Shown here: one piece after another, positions 20,543 to 31,495 of the stretch
How positions within the stretch are numbered: the first letter of the stretch is position 1
How the letters are laid out: every line of letters begins with the position of its first letter
Assembly (NCBI GenBank): GCA_023897205.1
Contig: JAHWDD010000002.1
Location: forward strand, 558,001-622,000
DNA from: Exophiala sp. HKRS030
Lineage: Eukaryota; Ascomycota; Eurotiomycetes; Chaetothyriales; Herpotrichiellaceae
Reading direction: 5' to 3'
DNA: 64,000 nt
Position numbers and translations under genes: made by a program
The notes under the pieces: generated by a model
What the model was told of the DNA's origin: nothing
What the model saw: the letters and a program-made list of their open reading frames with translations, nothing else
Database searches by the model: none

Positions 20543-21997
20543 ATGGATAAACTTCCAATTGAGCTAATAGACCACTTCTGCTTATTCCTGGACAAAACAT
20601 CTCTGCAGAACTTTCGTCTTACGTGCAAAGCCATTGCTGGTATCGCTGAGAAGCAGCTTTTCAACAACTTCGAATTCCGACTCTATCCAAAACCAGGCCG
20701 CCTACATCAATTCGGACAACTGGCATACAAGACAACCATCGCATCTCGCCTGGAATGTCTTTCATTCGAATCTGGCATACCCCTTGAGTATGCTGACTAC
20801 AAATACTGGCAGGCCGATATATCTACGGAAGGACTTCGTGCGTGGACGCGTAACTGGGCCATCACAGGGGACAAGCGTGCTGGGTATCATTTGTTCCACG
20901 AGGGTCTTCAATCTCGATTCGCCCCCGACTTCCCGAGTCGATACCAAGCCTTGAGGTGGCATCTCGATCAACAAGCTGCTTTGGTTGCCGAACCATCCGT
21001 CAGGGACGATCTGGCACGGACGCTCAACCTCCTCAAACAATCTTGTCCTAGCTTGACCTTCAAGCTGATTATGGACGAGCCCCAAATCAAGCTCGAGGAC
21101 CTTGAGAACTTCAGGCCAGAGGAGTGTGCGAGCCAGGGCCCATCCAATCCTGATCCCCGTCTGCGCATCGCCAACCGGCGACGGCACTGCCTCGAACACT
21201 TTATGAATTTCCTAGATGCCGCGAATTTGTCGGATTTCGGTCTGGATGAACTCGTAGCTATTGATATGCCTCATGAATTGCTTACAGTTAGTGCCCGGAA
21301 AGAGGTATTATCACGAGTCTTTTCGCACGTGAAACGGCTTGACCTCAAGATCAGTGCTTTCCCTCACAGCGATTGGCTTTCTCGGACTGGGATCAACGAT
21401 ATATATGTGAATGGAAGAAACACTGCAGCCTTGAAATTGAAAACACTGTTAGGAGAGACGTCGGAACTCGATTCGCTGAGGCTTGAGTTCCCTATTGGTA
21501 ATGCCGCAGAATACTCAATTGAGCTTTTTGATGGAACAAACCTAGATCCCTGTCCTCGGTTGTGGCTCAGCGGGCTGCGGGTGCTAAGTCTATCTTGTTT
21601 TGAGTGCAAATGGAATGATCTCGAAAAATTTCTCGCCGATGGTCGAAACCTCGAGTCCCTGACGATGAAGGACGGCCGATTGGAAAATGGATCCATGCTC
21701 GACTTGCTCGACTATCTCTCCTGGCGTCGTTTCCCCAAGGTTGAGCTTTGGGGTGTTTGGCACGTCCAGCAGGACATGGGTCACTGGCATAGCCACTCTG
21801 AGGAAGATTTCAACATATGTTCTAAGGCAACCTCGTTTGAAGGACCATATGCCTCCTATGGTCTGCGGTCGGAAGTGCAGGAGTATATTCATGGAGGGTC
21901 AAAGTGTCCGTTCCCTCGCTGGACTGCCGACCATAGCCCTGTATCCGAGTGGGAGAACCTCAGCGACACAAGCTGGCATTTTGTTGCCGGTATATAA
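20543..21997 (+). CDS. F-box protein
   Basis: 484 residues, no introns. The N-terminus 'LPIELIDHFCLFLDKTSLQNF' followed by 'RLTCKAIAGIAEKQLF' is a clear F-box (about residues 4-45), the part that binds Skp1 in SCF ubiquitin ligases. The rest has Leu-rich segments ('LRVLSLSCFECKW', 'NLESLTMKDGRL', about 335-390) like a degenerate LRR surface seen in many fungus-specific F-box proteins, and no other domain. Such proteins are presumed substrate adaptors; the substrate is unknown. The ATG is the only one before the F-box. Confidence 0.82.
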   Translation: MDKLPIELIDHFCLFLDKTSLQNFRLTCKAIAGIAEKQLFNNFEFRLYPKPGRLHQFGQLAYKTTIASRLECLSFESGIPLEYADYKYWQADISTEGLRAWTRNWAITGDKRAGYHLFHEGLQSRFAPDFPSRYQALRWHLDQQAALVAEPSVRDDLARTLNLLKQSCPSLTFKLIMDEPQIKLEDLENFRPEECASQGPSNPDPRLRIANRRRHCLEHFMNFLDAANLSDFGLDELVAIDMPHELLTVSARKEVLSRVFSHVKRLDLKISAFPHSDWLSRTGINDIYVNGRNTAALKLKTLLGETSELDSLRLEFPIGNAAEYSIELFDGTNLDPCPRLWLSGLRVLSLSCFECKWNDLEKFLADGRNLESLTMKDGRLENGSMLDLLDYLSWRRFPKVELWGVWHVQQDMGHWHSHSEEDFNICSKATSFEGPYASYGLRSEVQEYIHGGSKCPFPRWTADHSPVSEWENLSDTSWHFVAGI

Positions 21998-23086
21998 TGT
22001 GTGTTACCGCCCAACGACTTCAGGAGGTTCGTTGGTGCCAGAATCAAACATCAGACCACAGGACAGCCACTACAATCAATTGATCCCGAGGAACGTAAAG
22101 TGACACAGTACGTTACCGATATCACCTGCCGGCAAGATCGATCACTTTAAACAACACAAGGCCAATGAGATTGAAGTAGCAATTACCCTTATAGGTTAAT
22201 GTCCGCCCGCAATGGAGGTCTGACTCGAGTGACTGACAAGTCGGGAAGACGAGTAGTGGAGAGTTTCTCTGAAGAAGTCACTGTATATGGTGATCCATAA
22301 TTTCCTGTCTGGGGTGAACTCAGTTGAGGTGCTCGTTCTTGTGCCATGCCCATGGCTCATTGGTTGATTGCTTCAAATGAACCCGCCCAAGGCGAAATGG
22401 CCCCCTCGGATGGGTATCAGCAAACGTGGAGTTCATCGTATTTATATAAGCATTTCAAAGAAAATACCGTGCCCGGAGCCTTCGGAGGCTTTTGAGCTCC
22501 CGCACAATGAGCGCAGATTGAGCGAGATCTCCACCTGACAAAGCATCGATAAAGATCCATAAGGCTGAAGCGGTTTAATGCTTACGTACTACCGAACCGA
22601 CATTACTCTTTGCAGTGCATTTTCCGTCTCTTTGTCCAATTAGACGGCGAAGGTCGACCGGCCCTTTAATAAAAGGACGACGTCGAAGGACTGACTGCAC
22701 GAAGGTCTCGGTGGGTATGTAGTGTTGCCACTATACAGCTTTTTGCCCCTGGGTTAGGAAATCTCATGGAACTTATATACTGACTTCACATCCGACAAAT
22801 TTGTCGAAGAATTCACAAAAGTTGATATAACAATCGAACAAACAGTGCCGAGCCATCCATTTTGCGAGCCTAGCCCTTCCTGGAGGTGGAGGGAGCGATG
22901 TTTCCATAATCGACTTGAACCTAAACTGCTCAAGCAGGCCTTGCATTATCACATACAGGCCGCAACAATTGGGTGCATCAAGCAGCAACTCCTGTCGGTG
23001 ACATATCATTGACGCATCTCGCATGAAGTCCATCTCGATCTGGTTACCGCTACAAACGTTTCCCGCTACTTTACTCCAGTGTCGCC
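21998..23086. other. intergenic, 1.1 kb
   Basis: Between the F-box gene and the bZIP gene. A small hairpin-forming sequence (AGCCTTCGGAGGCT) lies near 22478. No gene is supported; the minus-strand frame at 22773-23174 is the shadow of the bZIP first exon. Confidence 0.45.
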
Positions 23087-24515
23087 ATGGCCAGCAAATC
23101 ACCGGAATGGCTGTCCAAGACCTCGAAGCCGATTTCCGGTACGTTCCAGATGAGGATGCTCCCAGACTGTCCAAAGATTGGTCAAGGGCGCAGACATGCC
23201 CTTCCCGAGTTTGAGAGCGTGATCTGGTTAGGTGTACTACGGTAGACTAATCATCTGTACTAGAGGCAGGCCCTTCGACGACATCCGTTTCCGAGGACAG
23301 TTCAACTCAAGATGCCCGGTCCCGACGACGTGAGCAGGTCAGGCGGGCACAGAGGTAAGCACCCACGACCCTCCTGACTATATCTCCCTGAAGCGGCTCA
23401 AGGTCAAAATCTTTCTAGCGTAGTCCGTACACATAGACATATCCCGACCCTCCTTCAGCACGCATACTTTAGTAGTTGTTTACTAACTTTGACATTCTAG
23501 AACGCATCGTGATCGCAAAGCAACCTACGTCAAGATGTTAGAGACGGAAGTCGCCAAGTTACGGACGAAAGACGCAACGAATAACGCCGAGATCCAAGCG
23601 TACAAGGTCACGATTCGTCGACTGAAAGATTTGATCAAACATCACAACCTCATCTTGCCGCCGGATTTGGCATCAGACCCGCTCATCAAGAGTCCTCAAG
23701 CCGCCATCGAATTAGTCGGCCTGCCCGATCACACACAGACCATTCGCGCCCAGTTGCCTGAGGCGTACGCGTACGCTCCCCAGTACACCGTCGGGGCTAG
23801 CTCGCTTCCAGAAGGCGACATATCTTCCACGCTCAACTCCTTACATACCGTGGCTTCTTCAACTATGAACCAGGCTGCGCTGGCTAACATGAGGCTCTGC
23901 GACAGTATTGACACGGCCTTCGATCGGCAGCAGCAGTACACATCAGGAGGGGGATTGGACATGGCAGATTTATCGTCGGCAATCCCACATCCTCAGGACC
24001 TCGGGACAGCCCAGACCGGCGTCGACTTCGTGCTCGGGCTAGAATACGTGTGCCTTGGACATCACGCGGTACACAACGCCGACATTGATGGCAGTGGGCA
24101 CGAGATGATGTTGATGAGTCCGATAATGCGGTGCTCGCCTCCGCTGTCACAGCCGACCGACGGAGGTTCAGGGTCCGGGCTGCCTGACGGGACGAAATGG
24201 AACGTGCCCGCCGTGGAGTTGGAGAAGCTGCTCGAGTTTTCGGATCGACTGAGTCTCGACGGGGAAATCACACCCGTCGAGGCGTGGCAGAGGATACGAC
24301 TGCACCCGAGATTTCCGGACCTGACGATGGCCGGACTCGAGGACATCAGGTCCAAGCTTGTGCCTGAAGTCAAGTGCTATGGGTGAGCAGCCCCAGACAA
24401 AAAATACACATACCTCGGTGCTTATGCTGATGGCAGCTTTGGTGCCGTGATTGACGAGGCGTACTTCAATTCCATCATTTCGCAGACGATGGGACCGGAT
24501 GAGGGAGTTTCTTGA
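23087..24515 (+). CDS. Yap-like bZIP transcription factor
   Basis: Four exons in phase: 23087..23138, 23264..23354, 23501..24382, 24437..24515, giving 367 residues. The basic region is split by the second intron: 'ARSRRREQVRRAQR' before it and 'THRDRKATYVKML' after. The leucine-zipper helix 'ETEVAKLRTKDATNNAEIQ' continues to about residue 90. The A-Q-R-x-x-R-x-R-K pattern is that of the fungal Yap (AP-1) class. However, the position normally held by the invariant Asn is Val (residue 43), as also happens in some fungal relatives. The last exon restores the family-like end 'CYGFGAVIDEA'; without splicing the frame would stop just after Tyr-Gly. No terminal Cys-rich domain of the Yap1 kind is present, so redox sensing is not implied. 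Confidence 0.85.
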
Positions 24516-25286
24516 CGCGCAAGGATTGGGGGTGGTCCTGCTGGGAGTAGGGGTTTTGTGCCTCTTCAAGTGATCACCAGCTCATCGAAGTGGAGGACGA
24601 CGCAACTCGAGAAAGAAACGGGAAATAAAACCAACCTGAACAGAATGAATGTTTATGCGGCGCGGCAACTTGAGTCTGGGTTTTCAGGACATACTATTGG
24701 CGTTTAAAAGAATTATGTTGCGCATGTTATGTGATGGGTGTTGTATTACCAGATGGTTCCATGAAGCCCTTTCAATTTTACCTGTCTCAGACAAGGTCGA
24801 CATCAGTGAATACCAATGCTTGTTTGATGCAGAGACCATGTGTCCAATGATACCACGTACGTGACGGTCCGTTGAACGTTGTGCCAGTTAAGCATAAATA
24901 CGTTGCTGGTCCACGAAAATAATTCAGACTGTCCGTTTTAGGCAGCTCGGCTGCCTGACCGGGCAAGAGCTTTTTTCGCGTAAACTTGCGAAGTTCCTGA
25001 CCCATTATTACCTACATCAACATAGTAAATTGCCACTGAACGTTATAGTATTTTCCGCTAGCATACGATTTGCCTTGATTGCAGAACAATTTCCCATTGA
25101 TCGGAGGGTATTGATCCCAGCAGGGTTTGTGACTTCATTGACGCGTACACAACCAGGTGAGCGTGAACGTCTTCTTCCGACCAACTCCATATTACTCAAG
25201 ACTTCATCGCCCAGAGTTTGACTCGGGAGCTTTATTCATTGGCGCTGCTGTCCCCCCTGAGAGAGAGGGCTCTTGTCTTCAAGACC
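24516..25286. other. intergenic, 0.8 kb
   Basis: Between the bZIP gene and the TEX30-like gene, both plus-strand. No gene, RNA or repeat recognised. The TEX30-like frame is open for 23 codons before its ATG. Confidence 0.45.
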
Positions 25287-26369
25287 ATGGGACCACGTGC
25301 GCGCCAACCACGTGCTCTCAAGAGGAAGGCGAAGACGGGAGGCGAACAGGATACGAAGCAATCGGCGGTCTCTACGAAGCCCGCAAAAGCTCAAAGTAAG
25401 GCTAGGTCAAGAGTTACCAAGAGGCCTCAAAAGAAGCAGACGGTACCACAAGCTACACATACAGACAATGTCGACGATGCCGACCCGGATCTTGACGGCG
25501 GAGTTCCGTTGCCAGCCTCGTCGGCTACTGGTCTGGCGTCTACAAAACAGCGAGCGTTGAGCAACCACGAGGTTCCTGCGACATCGGGGTCGAGATCTAT
25601 TCCCTGCATTCGAAGCGATGAGCCGGGGTCTGCACGGCCGCCGGACCTGATCTTCACACATGGTGCCGGAGGAGGTCTGTCGGCTCCCGCGCTCGTGAAT
25701 TTCGCCCAGGGTTTCGCGAATGCCGGATCGAAGATCGTCTGTTTCCAGGGAAACATGAACCTCAAATCGCGGACAAAGATGTTCAGTACGGTACTGGATT
25801 ACGAGAAGCAAAAGAATGAAACGAGCAAGTCCAAAGTCGCGTTCGGTGGACGAAGCATGGGTTCTAGAGCCGCCGTTCTCGCAGCACAAGAGGACAAAGA
25901 TGTGCAGATGCTCATTCTGGTGTCTTATCCGCTGACGGGCCCGAATGGAGATGTGAGGGATCAAATTCTGTTGGACATCGACCCGGGCGTGGATGTCTTA
26001 TTTATCTCGGGCGACAGGGATAGCATGTGCGATGTCAAGAAATTGGAACATGTCAGAGGGAAAATGGAGGCGAGGAGTTGGATGGCTGTCGTGCAAGGGG
26101 CGGATCACGGTATGAACGTCAAGGGAGGGAAGAAGCGAACGGAAACCATAGGACATGAGACCGGCAAGCTCGCGGCTGGGTGGATTGCTCAGAGAGATGC
26201 GACGATGACGGAGATGAGTGTGAGTTGGGACAATGGCACGGAGAGCGTCGTCGGGAGTGGGATTTGGGTACAACGTGGTGGACAGGAAATCGGTCAGAGT
26301 CAAGAAGAGCCACGAGGGAGGCAGGAGGGTGGTGGAAAGAAAGGAGTGAAGAGACGACGTAACGAATGA
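25287..26369 (+). CDS. TEX30/KANL3-like alpha/beta hydrolase with basic N-terminal tail
   Basis: 360 residues, no introns, from the ATG at 25287. The first 100 residues are disordered and strongly basic ('RALKRKAK', 'KRPQKKQ'), suggesting a nuclear or nucleic-acid-associated protein. The rest is an alpha/beta-hydrolase domain of the TEX30/KANL3 kind. It has an oxyanion segment 'FTHGAGGGL' (about 123-131), the nucleophile elbow 'GGRSMGSRAA' with Ser at about 190, Asp in 'ISGDRDSM' (about 243-245) and His in 'GADHGMN' (about 274). All triad residues are present, so it could be active. Substrates for this family are not established. The C-terminal 30 residues are again charged (Arg/Gln/Gly-rich). 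Confidence 0.78.
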   Translation: MGPRARQPRALKRKAKTGGEQDTKQSAVSTKPAKAQSKARSRVTKRPQKKQTVPQATHTDNVDDADPDLDGGVPLPASSATGLASTKQRALSNHEVPATSGSRSIPCIRSDEPGSARPPDLIFTHGAGGGLSAPALVNFAQGFANAGSKIVCFQGNMNLKSRTKMFSTVLDYEKQKNETSKSKVAFGGRSMGSRAAVLAAQEDKDVQMLILVSYPLTGPNGDVRDQILLDIDPGVDVLFISGDRDSMCDVKKLEHVRGKMEARSWMAVVQGADHGMNVKGGKKRTETIGHETGKLAAGWIAQRDATMTEMSVSWDNGTESVVGSGIWVQRGGQEIGQSQEEPRGRQEGGGKKGVKRRRNE

Positions 26370-27931
26370 ACGTAAGAAAATTGTCTCAGGATCTTAAACC
26401 CTCGGGCTCCGAGCACTAACAGGCTTTGTTATTTTATATAGCAACTCCTGACCTGGAAATTGAGCACGATATTATGGAGGCTATGACAGTTCAGTGTTCA
26501 CCAGCGCAGAAAATAATGATTGATCTCTGCTTAATCAGGCCTTGAAATGGCATAATCGACACCACGAAACTTGGCTATTAGTTTGACAGGGACTTTCGCC
26601 GATCCGGCCTCTCTGCTGGTGAAACGCCGACACATACCTCGTCGAAGCGATCCCGAGTTGTGTAGCAAAACCAGCATGGAATGCTAGATCTGTAATTATC
26701 GTGACAGACACCGGAAGATACGACAGACGGTCTATCGACGCAAAAGGTGCTGTGATGGTCACGCCAGCCAACAGTGTGAAACTAGAGGCACGATCTCAGT
26801 GGTTGTACTTCTGCTTGAGCTTCTGTTCGTTGGCCCTCGAACTACTAACTTCTCTGCACCTTTCTTATCTTCGTATTCCGCAAATCTAAAATGGTTCGAT
26901 CGGTTCTACGTGCGTTCTAAGGGGTCTAGCACTATCTATGATCAACCATCGACCTTTTATCTTTCACCTTGTCTGCGGAGGTGTATCGGAAGTGGCTTTC
27001 TGAGACCAATACGAAAGCATTTCCCTTCGAGTAAGCTGCATTACGTGGACACTGATTGGTGTGTCTATCGAAATCTGATTGGCAGTGTTTGTAACAAAAC
27101 TGGTAAACCTGGTTACCATCTTCGGATTTGTGCGACGCCAACTCGAAGACAAGTTCTACCAACCAGTCGTCGGCGGCAGACTTTGCAAGAGTAACTTCAA
27201 CTAAATTCTATACACTACTCAGATCAGGATAGCCTGGCTGGCACCTAAGCGAGTGTGAGCATCGAATGTAACCTTGATATCGAGCGGACCACGGTCTACG
27301 GAGTATCTCTCGAAGAAACTTGAATGCTGTAGAGGGAATAGGTATGATTCTGTGGCGCTGAATGCTGAACTAAACAACTCAAACCTCGAGGATGTAGCTT
27401 TGAACGCCTTCAGCCGAGCCCCTAGTCTTTTACGTCGCACAACGATAACTGAGCCTGATTGTATTCGGTCAATACATTACTCTGTGTGCTAAGACGATGC
27501 GCCGCTCGGCAACACATTACATGGCCCTTCATCATGAGTCTTCCTACCGTTGTCACTACGAGGTGGGTTCGATATCTTCTGGCATGCATGACTTCCTGAT
27601 GAACGATCGCCGACCCGACTGTGTGGGCGAACGTGTGATTAAACTTCTCACCAGCACCCAAATTCCATACTAACTAAGCGAGTTGATATCAACAGGGATA
27701 CATCGGGTCAAAGTTTGGAGCATATCATGGACAAGTTCTCAATCAAGCCCCATCAGTGACCTCATGGCTCTGGTAGCACACTAGTAGCTCGCTGTGCTAC
27801 AGTATATAATAGAACACCTCACCTCTACCTATCCTGATCTCAGATCGCATAGTGCTGATAACGGACATTCTATTTGGTAGCCCTAGTCTCCCAGAAAAAC
27901 CACACCTCATTGAGCCACCTCCTGGTCAGGT
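26370..27931. other. 1.56-kb stretch with no supportable gene
   Basis: Many short open frames on both strands (the longest about 130 codons, 26799-27194) but none with domain character or joining exons. One TACGGAGTA at 27297-27305. The 3' end serves as the promoter of the secreted hydrolase gene. Confidence 0.45.
27803..27810 (+). promoter_or_regulatory. TATA-like box of the secreted hydrolase gene
   Basis: TATATAAT about 120 bp upstream of the hydrolase ATG, in the expected orientation and distance. Confidence 0.35.
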
Positions 27932-29115
27932 ATGCATGGACTTATCACCGCGTTCACGAGCATACTGCTCATGAACGCGCTTGTTTCTGGGTACGCCCGT
28001 GGTCTATGCTCATGACTCCCCCAATGTCACATGTGCTGACTCTGTCTGCAGCGACACCTTGCCAACGAAAGCCTACAACGCTTCGGTTGTCCGCTGGGAA
28101 TGGTCTCCTCCTCTTGGGCCCCTTTCGAACGGCGACAAGGGCGAGTATCTCAATTTATCTTCCGGGGTTGATTTGTGGTACACCACCATGGGGAAACCAT
28201 CGAAAAAGACCCCAGTGCTCCTCCTACACGGGGGGATCGGCAACAGCAATCAGATGTTCCACCAGGCCAACCTACTTGCCCGAACCCGCCAAGTAATCCT
28301 GCAAGAGTGAGTGCCCGTCCCCTGAAATCTGGTTGCGGCAGAGGTTGGTTTCTGACCGGCCATGGCTCCATCTAGCACGCGCGGCCAGGGTCGGAGTCCG
28401 TACAAGAACTTTACCGAGTTCCACTACGACGACTTTTCCCGGGACGCGATCGCACTGTTGGACCATCTGAACGTCTCGCGGGTGGCCGTCGTGGGCTGGA
28501 GCGACGGGGCGATCACCGGCCTGGATCTGGCAATGAACTACACCCATCGGATCGATCGGGTCTTTGCCCACGGAGCGAACCCTCAGGCGAACACCAGTGA
28601 CCCTGGTACAAACGACCCCATCATCAATTCGGTCACGGGGAACCTCGACTCCGACCTCACCAACAACGGCACGACGTACTCGACCGCCAACGTGACCAGG
28701 CGCGCCACCGCCGCGGACGCGTATTCCTGTGAGGCTCTCAGTCCACTGCCGATGAACTGTCCCGCGATGGAGAAGGGCGTGAATGTGTAAGTTGTCACTT
28801 TGCGGTCACATGGGCTCCGAGAGGTGTATTTGTCACTGACCGAGAACCCCTACCAGGATGTGGGATTCCGAACCGACGTGGGGTCCGGTCGCGCTGGGCA
28901 AGATAAAGTGCCCCGTCTGGATTGTGGACGGAGATCACGACGTGACCATTCCGAGGAACCAGGCGGACGCGATGGCTGCATGGATCCCGTTTGCCGGGCA
29001 GCTCCTTTTGCCCCAGGTCTCACACTCTGCCTTGCTGGAGGATCCAACCTTCTTCAACTTCGCCATGGAGTACTTCCTGGACATGCCGTATGATGGGGTG
29101 CTACCTTACTACTAG
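27932..29115 (+). CDS. secreted alpha/beta hydrolase
   Basis: Four exons in phase: 27932..27990, 28052..28306, 28376..28786, 28857..29115, coding for 327 residues. Exon 1 supplies a signal peptide ('MHGLITAFTSILLMNALVSG'); without the 61-bp intron its frame stops at once. The mature part is an alpha/beta hydrolase. The oxyanion loop is 'LLLHGGIGNS' (about 77-85), the nucleophile elbow 'VVGWSDGAITG' has Ser147, the acid lies in 'VDGDHDVTIP' (Asp 268/270), and His298 is in 'VSHSALL'. Several N-glycosylation sequons (Asn-x-Ser/Thr) support passage through the secretory pathway. Substrate unknown; esterase or C-C hydrolase activity is equally possible. It opens the accessory block and converges with the next hydrolase. 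Confidence 0.83.
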
Positions 29116-29556
29116 ATCCGAGTGGTCACTGCTTGGCAAGAGATGCCAGGCGGCGTTGCAAAACAGAGCAATACTAGTCGGAACTCCATCCTGTTAGATT
29201 GACCGGTCCGACCACGACTACCAGGAGGCCAATTTTCCATCTATGTATATAGTAAAAGAGGAGCGTAAATCTTCTTTCAGTTAAGGTCGTTCTCGTTACC
29301 ATATCAACCATCACAAGAGAGTCTTGAGACCCCTAACTGATGCTCTATAAGTTGCCTTGATGTTAAGTGCTCTTCCCGATAGACACTATAAAAGAGTCAA
29401 GCGACCAGACTTTCAACGCTGTCACAAGTAGACTTTTAATGCAGCCAAGTAGTCTTTATATGCTCTACTTTTAAAGGTTCATTCAGACTGTGTAGCCTTA
29501 TCTCGACCATTGCAGACAAACTTGGTTCAAGCCAGGGGAGATGTGCCCCGCGTTTC
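29116..29556. other. convergent intergenic region
   Basis: 441 bp of 3' flanks between two hydrolase genes, A/T-rich in places (for example near 29380). No gene seen. Confidence 0.5.
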
Positions 29557-30777
29557 TCAGTCCAAGGATTTGTCTTGCAACCAAGCAAACACCTCTTGTG
29601 CCAGATAGAAGGTAGCTCCGACGTGACAGTGAGTGGTCGCTCCAGTCTCTCGCGGGGGAGAAAAGAAGTATGCGCCTCTGCCGAGTGCATCACTCACCTT
29701 TTTGGGCTGCTCCTGGAAGAATTGATCATCTCTGGCCTCTCCTACGAACACCGCGCACTTGATCTTATCCACGAATCCTCCAATCTTCATCTTTTGCGCC
29801 AGCTTCAATCCCTCATAGGCAGAATTATTGAACGACCAGAGGAAATGCTCGTACGCCCACCGTGAGCTGGTTGACTTTTGAGCCTCCACCTTGAAGGTGT
29901 GATTGCAGCGCTCCGCATCTTCTTCGAGAAATGCCTGCATGGTGTCGGGAAAGAAATCCTTCAGGGTGCTGCCGTAGTCCCAGACACCGTCAATCAGAAC
30001 GACAGCGGCAAGTCGAGGTTCGAAAGCCGCCGCGCGCGCTGCCAGATATCCTCCAAGGGAATAGCCGACAAGGCTGATTCTCTTGACGTCCACAAACGGC
30101 TGCTGACTGAGAAAATCCAGGATAGGATTGACGACCCTTTCCCAGTCGTGGATAAAACGCAGGTTCTGCACCCGTCGCACACCCGTCTGTCCTGGTCCCT
30201 CGTAAAGAACGACATTGTATCCTCTCTCCAGCGCCGGTAGTCCAAGGACGTGAATCATCTCCTCCATTGACCCGTCAAAGCCATTTCCCAGAATGATCGT
30301 AGGCCTGGGTCGGTTGTCGTTGGGGGTAAGCCCGGGGCGAAGCAGGACGATGGGGACTTTGAATCCGTCGGCCGACAAGTTCAGCCGCTCGCCAGGAGTG
30401 GGCAGCAGTGCGATTGCTTGGTCAAAGAGACGGGTCCAGTGTTGGTAATTGTCTGCAATGCGAGGATCCTCTTCATCTCCGTGCAAGTAGAAGTCGGCCG
30501 CGAAGTAGTAGTGGGATGCCCGGAAGTACATGTTCCGCAACGTCACGCCGTCAAACTGTGATCGGTGAGGCGACTCTTGGGCGCTCTTGAGGACCCGATC
30601 GGCGAGATTCTTGAAGGCCGAGTACCAGGACTCAAAGTCACCTGGAATGATCTCATTGCAGACCTGCAACACTTCGGTCACGTCCGACCCTTGGGTAGCG
30701 GTTGCCGCGAGGACACGCAAGAGTTCATAATGGAAGGACGGGTCAGAGGACAACTGCAGCATCACTTTGTCTGCCAT
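29557..30777 (-). CDS. Ayg1/2,6-dihydroxypseudooxynicotine-hydrolase-like alpha/beta hydrolase
   Basis: 406 residues, no introns, no signal peptide; the ATG at 30777 gives the usual family length. A helical cap of about 130 residues with 'RNMYFRASHYYFAADFYLHG' (81-100) precedes the hydrolase core. The oxyanion region is 'TIILGNGFDGSMEEM' (160-174), the nucleophile elbow 'VGYSLGGYLAARAA' has Ser240, the acid is Asp 350/351 in 'GEARDDQFF', and the His is 383 or 385 in 'TTHCHVGA'. This order and size match the family of bacterial 2,6-dihydroxypseudooxynicotine hydrolase and fungal Ayg1. Those enzymes cut carbon-carbon bonds next to a ketone, in nicotine breakdown and polyketide shortening respectively. 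That chemistry is inferred here, not shown. It diverges from the reductase gene. Confidence 0.85.
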   Translation of the reverse strand: MADKVMLQLSSDPSFHYELLRVLAATATQGSDVTEVLQVCNEIIPGDFESWYSAFKNLADRVLKSAQESPHRSQFDGVTLRNMYFRASHYYFAADFYLHGDEEDPRIADNYQHWTRLFDQAIALLPTPGERLNLSADGFKVPIVLLRPGLTPNDNRPRPTIILGNGFDGSMEEMIHVLGLPALERGYNVVLYEGPGQTGVRRVQNLRFIHDWERVVNPILDFLSQQPFVDVKRISLVGYSLGGYLAARAAAFEPRLAAVVLIDGVWDYGSTLKDFFPDTMQAFLEEDAERCNHTFKVEAQKSTSSRWAYEHFLWSFNNSAYEGLKLAQKMKIGGFVDKIKCAVFVGEARDDQFFQEQPKKVSDALGRGAYFFSPPRETGATTHCHVGATFYLAQEVFAWLQDKSLD

Positions 30778-31495
30778 GGCGAGGTTTTCAATTGATCCTG
30801 TCCCTCTAGACGTGAGCAGGATTGTTGAGCCTTCGTGCCACGAGTGATGATGTGTCTGGCCTGGAATTTGCTCGCCTTTATGTTTGCAATCTGCGGGACT
30901 TCTTCCCCTCCATGTCTAGGGAAAAGTGCTGGCCTTCACCCCCCGAGACAGTTGGCGAGAATAATTCATTCAAATTGTTTGAGACTGTGGCCCGATACCA
31001 TCTTGGATCGCTCCCGTCTACCCACATTGTCTTCGTACGGATGATCCGGTCTGATCGGCACCGCTTGTGCGTTTGAACAGCCGTCCGTGTACAATACGGA
31101 CGATAGAAGGAAAGTCGGTACCTTCACGGAAGAATATGTAAATCTGTCGGACAAACGTGTAAGGCTTCGTACAACCTCAATTCTGACCACGGAGCCTTGG
31201 CTTGGGGGCGAACGAACGATATGCTAGAGCAAAGACCCAAGCGGATTGCCTAATCGTACGACGGTTCCGAGGTTTGTCTTGGACCAAAATGATCTTCGCT
31301 CTGGCGATTCATCATGACATTGCCTGGGCTGAGACGGTGCAGAACAGATCCTGAAAGCATTTCGTCTCTTGTTTCTAGCCGCGCCAAATTACTATCTTCT
31401 GTCGTCTCATAGCCTGATCTGTTCTTGGTATTTAAAACACCGTCAGCTTTGGCTCTGGTGGCTCCAACCTGTCCACTTGCTTGCTTGAAATAAAC
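30778..31495. other. divergent promoter region
   Basis: 718 bp shared by the Ayg1-like hydrolase (minus) and the reductase (plus). It suggests, but does not prove, joint control. A TATA-like run sits at the reductase end. Confidence 0.45.
31429..31437 (+). promoter_or_regulatory. TATA-like box of the reductase gene
   Basis: TATTTAAAA about 60 bp upstream of the reductase ATG. Confidence 0.35.

Noticed and set aside
22773..23174. 133-codon minus-strand frame upstream of the bZIP gene
   Set aside because: Overlaps the bZIP first exon on the opposite strand and has no protein character.
26799..27194. 131-codon plus-strand frame
   Set aside because: No domain, no splice partners; the hydrophobic start alone is not enough.
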